From an uncultured Gammaproteobacteria bacterium (GTDB lineage: Bacteria > Pseudomonadota > Gammaproteobacteria > CAIUAS01), in assembly GCA_903897205.1 (NCBI GenBank), contig CAIUAS010000078.1:1-6627 (forward strand): DNA of 6,627 nucleotides, in the 5' to 3' direction. Within the stretch, counting starts at the first letter, position 1. Every line of letters begins with the position of its first letter. Shown in pieces: positions 1-6,627 of the stretch. The position numbers and the translations under genes were made by a program. The notes under the pieces are model-generated. The model searched no databases, was not told the DNA's origin, and saw nothing but the letters and a program-made list of their open reading frames with translations.

Positions 1-3000
1 GAAACCAGTTCAAAACAATGGATAAATTTAATAGAAAACTCAGCAAGCAAAGCTGGCAAAATATATGATTTATTATTTTCTTATATAAATCGACAGCAAC
101 CCTTTTTTGAAGATAATAGTTTTTTTGTTTGGTGCTTTAGCTATTTAACCAACCATGAAGCAGCACTATTAAATGAGTTTATATCATTAATTACCCAAGA
201 TGATGCTGGCCAAAGGTATGAAGTCGAAGGTGGTTTAGCTAGAAGAAATGAACTGCTTAAGCTAATGTTAAGTAATCCCCAGATATTAATTAAAATAGGC
301 ATCAAGCACTTTGATACGTTGCTGAAGAAATATTTTTCTGAGCAGGAGCAAATGGCAGCGTTGCAAAAATTAGCTGAAGCTATTATTGCGCATGGAAATA
401 AAGCAGCGCAGTCGCTTTACGCCCGATATTTCTTTAATGAAATTCAAGCTAATAAAAATAGTGTTCTTGCTAAAGATTATCAGGCTAGCAAACAAAATAA
501 CCTGCCTGGAAGCTGGTGTGATCAAAATATTGCACAGCTTGTATTGCCTTATTTATTCCAAGAAGGATATGCAAAAGAATGGCAGGACTACGAAGCTAAT
601 TTTAATATGCCGACAAATTCACCAGCACAAACCATGTTTAATTACCTGGCGAGTTTTTTTGAACTTCCATCGACTACGTTAATTACTATGCTAAGCTTAG
701 CGGAAGAAGAGCAAGTCGAGTACGGATTAGCAATGACGCCTTTGTGGATGTTTAGAGAATGGGTGTTAACGAATCCAACATATTTAGCGGATATTAAAGC
801 GGAAATATTAAAAAAACCATTATCGCAGCTATTAAACTTTACTGAGTTAGCTTCGGCAGAGTATGGTAAGCAAAATATAAGCAGAAAGCTTATTATTAGA
901 GACATCATTTTAACTAAGCATAGTAAAAATAATGCAACGCCCGTTGAGCAAGCAGCCACACTGATATTACTAGAAGCGCTCTTAACAATGCCGGAGTGTC
1001 AAACGGAGTTTAAAAATGACATAAACATACTTACAGCCTGTATTTCAACTATCGATGTCAATCATCTTTATTACCTATCACAATCGAATGCTTTAGAGGC
1101 TCAAGGAAAAGCTATTTTAAAGTTAGGCATATTAAATTCAGCAAGCTGCATTAATAAAATAATTAAATTCAATGAGATTGAAAATGAGCCTAACCAAATA
1201 AAAAACATTACTCCTTATTATCTTCTTAGACAAATACCGAGCGACATGCTAAGTGCAGTGACTTACCCCCCAGTGGTAGCAATGATGCTTACCGACGAAG
1301 AACTGTTAGCAAGGTTAGATGAAAAAACTTGCTTGAGCTTATTTGAAGTGTTGGTTAGACAAGGCAATGCGAGTAAGGAACTACAAACAGTGCTCGCTTG
1401 GATAGACGGAAGAAATTTTGCTGACTTACCTAGAACCATTAGCAGAAATGTAATGGCTATTATTAACTGTGTCCTAACCGATTTCAGATTATGTTCAAGC
1501 GATGTGGAAAAAGGCTTAGGTATCGCTTACTTGCAAAAATTAGCTACGCATTTGTCTGCGCAGGAATTAACTCAACTTAAGCATTCGAATGCCATTGCGG
1601 CCATACTGTCCACCCAAGCAACGCTACAAAAATTAAGCGTTGAACAGGGCCATTTTTTACTAAAAAAACTGCCGATTAAATCAGAAGATGGGCTCAGAGC
1701 TTTGCAGCATATCTGCGCATGGCTTAATCTTAATCAGGAATTAACGGAGGCAAAAAATCTTAAGGCAAGCAATGAAATAATGCTAGCATTGCTTGATATG
1801 AATAAGGAGGGGATTGAAAATCTGCCGCCAGATGTCATCAGCCAATTATTAATGACGCCCGCTTGTGTCAACAAATGGGCCAAAGAAAAAGCTAATAGGC
1901 CAGACGAGCATATGCTGTATCATTTGGTACAGAAAGTGATGCTGCATTCTTATAAAACCGAACTCATTGAGCAACATTATATTCCTGCGGATAAAGACGA
2001 TGATACTCGCTTAATTGCTAGTGTTGCGAAATGGGGCGGACAAGCAACAGCGGATACTGAAAAATCAAATGCGCAGGCGATTGTGAAGGATTACTTGGCA
2101 GAGTGGGCGCTAATAAATTGGGCGCAACTAACCAAAAAAATAGTAGAGCAACAAGAAGGGCAGGAAATTATCCGTAAAAGCAGTATTCTTGATTTTCTGG
2201 GCGCTGAAATATTAGCCAACCGGATCGATGAAAAGATTTCGGCCTCAATGGCGCACAGTCAATCGCAATCCTTGCTCGCATTGATTAGTTATTTGGAACT
2301 GGCCGGTAAAGAAGCGGCGCTAAAAAAATTAGCCAAGAAACTATTAAGCATGCCGGTTTGGGTGAATAACCTTGAAGCCATAGAGGCTATTAAGACTAAA
2401 CAAATCCCTATTTTACCGCCTAAAAAAATATATGAAATTATTACACAACATACCGATACGCAAGCAAGAGAAAAATTAGTTACTTGTTTTATTAACGATA
2501 TAACGCCAACTAACAAGCTGGTATTTTCAGAACCCGAATTAGCGGAGTTACGTGGTAATATTGCGCTGAACTCCTGGGTAAATTTACTGCTCAGTGTTGA
2601 TAATGGTGTTTATACCAAGCGATTAATTTATCAAATACTGGTAAGCAGTGAATTTTCACAGAATATATTTGAATTTAATGAGCAAGCTATTCTTGCTCTG
2701 TTAGAAAAAATCCCACTCGATAAAAAAATTATCCAACTAATCAAGGAATATACATTAAATAACCCTGCCTCAGCTTCTCTTCTTTTAGCAAAGCTTTTTC
2801 AGCATAAAGATTTTTCTGGCAACGCCTCATTTCAAAAAATATTACTTGCTGGTTTAAATAACCAGGAAAGATTAATACTTATGGAAATAATTAATCTCAA
2901 TGCTGTGTCAATAGAGGAAGAACCTATTAAAGTTAAACAAGGGAAAAAAGAATTTGCTACGCTTATGCTAGCGTCTGAAGCAATATTAGAAGAATTTGTT

Positions 3001-6000
3001 TTAGAATTGAGTTCTGCTAACTATCAAGTGGCTACAAATAAGTTAATACACGGTTATGCCGGTGTTTTAACCAGTGAAATAGCTAATAAAATTCTATTTA
3101 ATCCTATTATTCGAGTAGATTTAGATAATACCAGCCAAGGCATATTGGCGCGATTAGCGGCGGAGCATATATTAACAGAACCATTGTCATTATCGAACTT
3201 GCCCTCTTCGATGGTTAATGAGCTGATTAACAATTATACCCAATACATATCCTCAGAAAAATTAGCTCAAAAAATACTCCTTGAATCGACAGTTAATGTG
3301 CATCTCAATCATTCAAGTATGAAGCTACTATTAGAAAAAATGGCTATCGATGTAAAAGATATTAAAGCATGGTTGTTAACACTGGATATGGCTACTTTAG
3401 CCCATTTATCCTTAAATAGTTTTGAAATATTAATTGATTTATTGCCAAATAAAACAGATAAACGCGAGATCCTTAACTGCTATAAAAATTCAGTTGAACT
3501 GGATGTTGAGATCAATAAAATAACATTTACCGAGCATTATTCAGTGCAAGTATTACTTGCAAACTATGCGGTTAAATATCTTACACCAAGACAACCGGAG
3601 GAAGCGGAACAACATTTGGTCGACAAAAAGCTGGTTAAAATGGTGCTAGCCAACTTTTTTTTACTGCGAACGAAAAAAGCTGAAGATAGCGAGCAAGTTT
3701 TTAAACAGTGGTCAGAATTACTGACGGCGACAGAAGCGTTTGAGGTAGCAAAACCTATCGGCGCGTCAAATACCGTTAAAGTTAGTGAAGCGATTATAAG
3801 TTCGCGTGGTTATCAAGCGTTTATTGAAGCGCATAATCAGGCAAGAAAAGCAGCACGCAAAAGAATTTTATTTAGTCATTTTACGATTGATCCTGCCATT
3901 ACCGCAACTGCTATTGATGCTTTTTTAAAACCAGGTTATTTCACAAAGTCATTGAATATTGACGAGATTTGTAACGGTTTCGCAACCTTAGCTAATCCAG
4001 AGATTATACAGACCTTAAAAAATAGGCTGACAGCACTTTCAGGCGTTAAATCTATTGAAGAGGCGGCGCAACAATTCAAGGAAATATTCAATAGAGAAGA
4101 TACAGAAGCGGCGATTGAATTAAAGTTAGTAGAAGCTTTGTTATTAGATGAAACCAGGTGCGAACGATTAAGTGAAAATAACTTTAATGCATTTGATGAT
4201 TTTATTGAAAAGCTAAACCATATTGATCTTTATAAAATAATTACTGAAAAAAATAATTTAGCCGCCAAAATTAAAGCCTGGCTAGCCAACTATGTTCTAT
4301 CTAATAAAAAATATATTGATGAGATGGACTATGCGAAATTACAAACCATCGCTTCGTATGTCAGTTCAGCGGAACTTCTTAACCTCACCGAACGAAAAGT
4401 CATTACGGCAATATTTTTAGATCAAAATTTATTAACTAAACTTAGTGAACGGGATGGCTATGCTAATTTAAAAACGCTTTTCGATGCCTTCATAAAACCG
4501 GCCTTAGAACTCGGGTATGTCGCTAATATAGTCGCTATGCTTAATGCCTCTCGGCAGCAATTAACTAGACTTGCAATGGCTCATGCCTCTTTATCGGATG
4601 ATCAGAAAGCGGACGAAATAAATTTAAAAGCCTCGAAAGGGTGGCAGCTATTAGAGACTCTATTTACTGATGAGCTCTGTTCAGGGACCAAGCTAAATAC
4701 GTTTGCCAAATGGCAAACACATGCTAATAATCCTGTAAGAAAACCTCTCAATCATGAAATTGCTTATTTTCTGCTAACACATGCTAAATCGGCGGAGAGT
4801 GATATTGATCTTTTGAAGGTCGATTTCGCTAGCATTAGCACGGAACAAATAACACAATTTCTTACTGATCTTAAAACCTCACCTGCTTATCTTGCAAGAT
4901 TAGAACATTTAACAGAAGAGAGCATCGCCGCATTTTCACCGCCCATTTTGCGTGACTTGTTGCCCCAGCAAATTAGAGCACACATTTTAGTAAATTGGGA
5001 AACATGCGTGAATAGCGTCACCTTGCTTGCAAAATTAATTTTAAATGATTCAAATACGATTAATAGTTTATCTGACGATCAATTATTGCAAGCAGTTGCT
5101 ATTATCAAAACTCATGGTGCTAACAACTTATTTGATTTAGCCAAAGCTTTAGCGCCGCCTGCGAAAGTTAAATTATTATGGATTATTTGCGAGAATAATT
5201 CGGCAAATATAGTAGACCACATCCTGACTCAGCCCGAAGTTGTGCAAGCGTTGAGTGATGCGCAATTACAAGAAGCTATCATGATGGCAATAGCTGATGA
5301 AGAAGCGTGTAATAAGCTCATTACAGGCGAGCATTTAAGCAATCATCCCATCGCTAGATTTCGTTTATTAAACAATCTATGGCAGGTGCAAAATAAACTC
5401 GAAAAAGAGCTGGCGCTAGCGTTATCAAATCATTGCCAACTAAAAAATGATCAAGGAATATTAGAGTCGATTCAAGGCGCCCTTAAGCAACTTTTTGTTT
5501 CGATTCCTGATATGCCTGCTGTTCAAAATAAACAAGAGAGCAAGAGAAATAAATATATCGCTCTGAAAATTATTCAACAAAATAGCGCAAATTTAGTAAC
5601 TCAATGGGTGGAAACAAGCTTCGCGGATGCTTCTAAAAACAACAATCCAGCGCATATTAAAAACATAATTGCTAAGCTTGAGCAACATGATATATCCATA
5701 CCAACGTCTTTAAATGCTATTTTTAAGGCGCTGAGCAAAAATAATTTACCCGTGTTAGCGACCGTGACGACCGAACCAAAATACGCAAAATATGCCGGTA
5801 AACTGGTGTTGCCGACCATAAACCAACAGGGCATAGTAGCGACATTTAAAGCGGTTACAAAAGCTAATCATGCCGCTCTTGTAGAAATACTTAATCGTCC
5901 TCTGGTTTATGCAGATTTGAGCCGTTGGCAACGTTTTCAACTTTTCCTGGAACATCCAAGTGTATGGATGAAGGCATCCCATACTTTAAGCGAAAATGAT

Positions 6001-6627
6001 AAAGCGCAATTGATAGAAGCGCCGCTGTTGAATGCAAGCACGCTGGAAGATATGGCTAATAAAGCTGGGTTTAAGCAGGGAACAAATAAAGCAGCTAACT
6101 CACTTAAAATAGCGCAGCTTGATAAAAAGGATAATAGCATTTGGATTAGACCCAATTCATTGCTTATCGTTGAGCAAAAAGGTGGTTGGTTTGTTAAGCG
6201 AGAACCGCTTTATGTATACGCCGATCAAAAAGGCAATAGAATCTTAATTGATGAGCAGAGCTATCAACAATTAAAAGAAACCACTCCTATTACAAAACTG
6301 CAAGTTAGTCATGATATGACAATAACCATTAAATGCGGTATTCAAAGCTGGGCTGCTGACATCAAGCCAGCCGCTGCAACTCAATCTAAAAATCTCGGCA
6401 AGCTGAATACCGCTAAACGGATCTTAGATGACAATATAGTGAACGCCTATGATATTCAGGCTGAACCGATGAATGGCGGCTATTCAAAAGTGTTGGAAGG
6501 TAAAACGTCAGTGGATTTAACGTATAGCCAAACTGCTATTGTCACGCAGCCAGGTAATCCTTATGCGAAAATATTTAATCCTAATAATAATTCTTCAGCT
6601 CCAGTTGAAGAAAAGCAACTGATAGCA
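1..6627 (+). CDS. Internal fragment of a giant helical-repeat protein of unknown function (open at both ends)
   Basis: Frame 1 reads through all 2,209 codons without TAA, TAG or TGA. Neither a start nor a stop lies in the window, so the gene continues past both edges. I do not recognise the family. Residues 1 to about 2040 are amphipathic-helix sequence rich in Leu, Ile, Ala, Lys, Glu, Asn and Gln, carrying many diverged copies of a [IL]-L-x-x-P-x5-L motif, which suggests an alpha-solenoid. From about residue 2041 a beta-rich domain follows, then an Asn/Pro-rich stretch. About 20 cysteines are scattered without pairing, and no hydrophobic run looks long enough to be a membrane segment, so a soluble protein seems likely; a signal peptide cannot be judged because the N-terminus is missing. 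I found no HExxH, Walker A, ankyrin, TPR or LRR signature. AT-rich codon use is uniform throughout, arguing against a recent fusion or frameshift. A scaffold or secreted effector is possible but unproven. Confidence 0.95.
262..1350 (+). repeat. Diverged helical repeat copies, N-terminal group (residues 88-450)
   Basis: Four copies of the motif hydrophobic-[IL]-L-x-x-P-x5-hydrophobic start at residue 88 (LMLSNPQILIKI), 254 (WVLTNPTYLADI), 326 (ALLTMPECQTEF) and 428 (MMLTDEELLARL, with Glu in place of Pro). Each is followed by another amphipathic segment. The first three share a helix-breaking Pro after L-[ST]-[NM], which would place a turn between two helices. Spacing is irregular (about 166, 72 and 102 residues), so more degenerate copies may lie between them. 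Identity between copies is low, and I see no obvious DNA-level duplication, so the duplications are old or the pattern is structural. Confidence 0.6.
1600..1950 (+). repeat. Diverged helical repeat copies (residues 534-650)
   Basis: A good copy starts at residue 534 (AILSTQATLQKLS) and continues through a second helix ending LLKKLPIK at 553-560, then a third segment with the AWL motif at 573-575. It is one of the best examples of an extended unit of about 45 residues. A weaker copy begins near residue 597 (LLDMNKEGIENL) and a clear one at 615 (QLLMTPACVNKW). The 597 and 615 copies are only about 18 residues apart, so the helix closing one seems to open the next, as in continuous solenoids. 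Confidence 0.55.
1951..2337 (+). other. Helical segment without a clear repeat copy (residues 651-779)
   Basis: This part of the same reading frame is still predicted helical but has no copy of the [IL]-L-x-x-P motif that I can support. It begins with an acidic patch (DKDDD, residues 664-668) and contains Trp 678, 702 and 707, the last two in EWALINW. An Ala/Lys-rich amphipathic helix lies at 768-780 just before the next repeat copy. It may hold copies too degenerate to see by eye, or a separate helical insert. Confidence 0.4.
2338..2763 (+). repeat. Diverged helical repeat copies (residues 780-921)
   Basis: Copies start at residue 780 (KLLSMPVWVNNL) and 878 (QILVSSEFSQNI). The second extends through LLEKIPLDKKI (900-910), matching the LL[EK]K-[ILM]-[PA]-[IL] ending also seen at 553 and 1109. 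This makes residues 878-921 one of the most complete units in the window. The stretch between the two copies contains Pro-rich turns (804-807) and SWVNLLL at 858-864, which may be part of a degenerate intervening unit. Confidence 0.55.
3088..3492 (+). repeat. Best-ordered helical repeat cluster (residues 1030-1164)
   Basis: Four consecutive copies start at residue 1030 (KILFNPIIRVDL), 1056 (HILTEPLSLSNL), 1091 (KILLESTVNVHL) and 1124 (WLLTLDMATLAHL, one residue longer). Intervals are 26, 35 and 33 residues, close to the length of a two-helix repeat. The third copy carries the full ending LLEKMAID (1109-1116), and the fourth ends in a similar LIDLLPNK (1144-1151). This cluster is the clearest support for a tandem solenoid and is the best seed for building a profile of the family. 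Confidence 0.65.
3493..4134 (+). other. Repeat-poor, more polar segment (residues 1165-1378)
   Basis: The frame stays open but regular motif copies are lost. Residues 1197-1206 form a polar, Pro/Glu-rich stretch (PRQPEEAEQ within it) that looks like a linker. Residues 1281-1289 are strongly basic (ARKAARKRI). Beyond them lie Ala/Thr-rich helical sequence (1298-1310), a Gly/Pro turn at 1311-1312 and one weak Pro-containing candidate near 1330 (LANPEIIQTL). This could be a hinge between two solenoid halves or a separately folded helical domain; sequence alone does not decide. Confidence 0.4.
4135..4500 (+). repeat. Diverged helical repeat copies (residues 1379-1500)
   Basis: Copies start at residue 1379 (ALLLDETRCERLS) and 1470 (AIFLDQNLLTKLS). 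Both replace the usual Pro by Glu or Gln but keep the Leu-Ser eleven residues after the first position. Between them, IKAWLANYVL at 1424-1433 closely resembles IKAWLLTLDM at 1121-1130, supporting homology between this group and the 1030-1164 cluster. The two copies are 91 residues apart, so one or two degenerate units probably sit between them. Confidence 0.5.
4867..5385 (+). repeat. Dense helical repeat cluster (residues 1623-1795)
   Basis: Copies start at residue 1623 (DLKTSPAYLARL), 1661 (HILVNWETCVNS), 1679 (LILNDSNTINSLS), 1740 (HILTQPEVVQALS) and 1772 (KLITGEHLSNHP, weakest). The 1679 and 1740 copies continue as LSDDQLLQAV and LSDAQLQEAI and are the most alike pair in the window. HILTQP here repeats HILTEP at 1056, using different codons, so the similarity lies in the protein and not in a recent DNA duplication. 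Intervals of 38, 18, 61 and 32 residues show that the periodicity is imperfect. Confidence 0.6.
5761..6030 (+). repeat. Last helical repeat copies before the C-terminal domain (residues 1921-2010)
   Basis: Copies start at residue 1921 (TVTTEPKYAKYA), 1962 (EILNRPLVYADLS) and 1981 (LFLEHPSVWMKAS). All three keep Pro at the sixth position and an aromatic or hydrophobic residue just after it. The 1962 and 1981 copies are 19 residues apart and overlap head to tail. A further weak candidate is IEAPLLNAS near 2005. After this point no more copies are visible, so the repeat array appears to end here, about 30 residues before the composition change. Confidence 0.5.
6121..6495 (+). other. Putative beta-rich domain (residues about 2041-2165)
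   Basis: The sequence changes from helical to strand-like in the same reading frame. Alternating hydrophobic segments include SIWIRPNSLLIVEQ (2046-2059), GWFVKREPLYVYA (2062-2074), NRILIDEQ (2079-2086) and MTITIKCGIQSWAADI (2106-2121), separated by Gly, Asn and Lys-rich turns such as EQKGG and DQKGN. No repeat motif copy occurs here. I recognise no named fold or catalytic motif. It could be a small beta-sandwich or beta-barrel capping the solenoid. Boundaries are approximate. Confidence 0.5.
6496..6627 (+). other. Polar Asn/Pro/Ser-rich stretch running off the right edge (residues 2166-2209)
   Basis: The last 44 codons are polar and include a short strand-like part (residues 2171-2181) followed by PGNPYAKIFNPNNNSSAPVE (2184-2203), which looks like a flexible linker. 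The frame is still open at the final base, so more protein follows outside the window. Confidence 0.45.

Noticed and set aside
145..180. His-Glu pair (NHEAALLNEF) as a zinc-metalloprotease HExxH motif
   Set aside because: The second histidine is absent; the same is true of the NHEIAY site near residue 1584.
386..682. 98-codon open frame on the + strand in frame 2
   Set aside because: It is completely inside the long frame 1 coding sequence, and its product looks like a random out-of-frame translation.
642..959. Minus-strand open frame whose product begins with a hydrophobic, signal-peptide-like stretch
   Set aside because: It lies antisense to the continuous frame 1 coding sequence. Antisense reading of amphipathic-helix codons readily produces hydrophobic runs, and no ribosome binding site or independent coding signal was found.
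1804..1834. Strong Shine-Dalgarno-like AAGGAGGGG at 1804-1812, possibly an internal translation start
   Set aside because: The next ATG (1832-1834) is about 20 bases away, is in frame 2 and meets a stop after six codons. No suitably spaced in-frame ATG follows, so this is a chance product of Lys-Glu-Gly codons.
262..6030. Ankyrin, TPR or LRR repeats as the identity of the helical array
   Set aside because: There is no G-x-TPLH ankyrin core, no W-LG-Y-A-F-A-P TPR pattern, and no LxxLxLxxN LRR pattern at regular spacing.
5601..6155. Three overlapping minus-strand open frames of 72-77 codons
   Set aside because: They overlap one another in different frames and lie opposite continuous coding sequence; all look like shadows.
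6463..6510. Possible Walker A (GKT) near residues 2159-2169
   Set aside because: The glycine required four residues before GKT is missing, and the surrounding sequence has no typical P-loop strand.

Overview
The whole 6,627-base window lies inside a single protein-coding gene on the + strand. Frame 1 has no stop codon from the first base to the last (2,209 codons), and neither the start nor the stop of the gene is present. The visible fragment would weigh roughly 245 kDa (my estimate from length), so the complete protein is larger. I see no intergenic space, promoter, terminator, RNA gene, mobile element or CRISPR array. Shorter open frames elsewhere (both strands) are shadows of this frame.

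The DNA is AT-rich (about 36-38% GC by eye), with TTA leucine, AAA lysine, AAT asparagine, ATA/ATT isoleucine and many AGA arginine codons. It reads cleanly in the standard bacterial code without introns. This fits a low-GC bacterium, perhaps host-associated. Intracellular gammaproteobacteria such as Legionellales are one possible source, but a large DNA virus or another low-GC lineage cannot be excluded. No taxonomic marker gene is present.

The protein has two visible parts. Residues 1 to about 2040 (bases 1-6120) are almost entirely amphipathic alpha helix, with leucine, isoleucine and alanine at 3-4 residue spacing. There are about 20 residues of cysteine in all and no convincing membrane segment. 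Within this part I find about 20-25 copies of a strongly diverged motif: hydrophobic-[IL]-L-x-x-P-x5-L-[S/D/P], followed by a second amphipathic helix that in several copies ends in LL[EK]K-[ILM]-[PA]-[IL]. Copies lie 18 to over 100 residues apart and are clearest at residues 1030-1164, 1623-1795 and 1921-2010. The pattern suggests a very long alpha-solenoid or helical rod of HEAT/ARM type, but it matches no named repeat I recognise. Ankyrin, TPR and leucine-rich-repeat signatures are absent.

From about residue 2041 (base 6121) the composition changes to alternating hydrophobic residues with Gly, Trp and Tyr, suggesting a beta-rich domain. A polar Asn/Pro-rich stretch follows and runs off the right edge. 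No catalytic motif is visible. A scaffold, adhesin-like or secreted-effector role would be speculation; the function is unknown.
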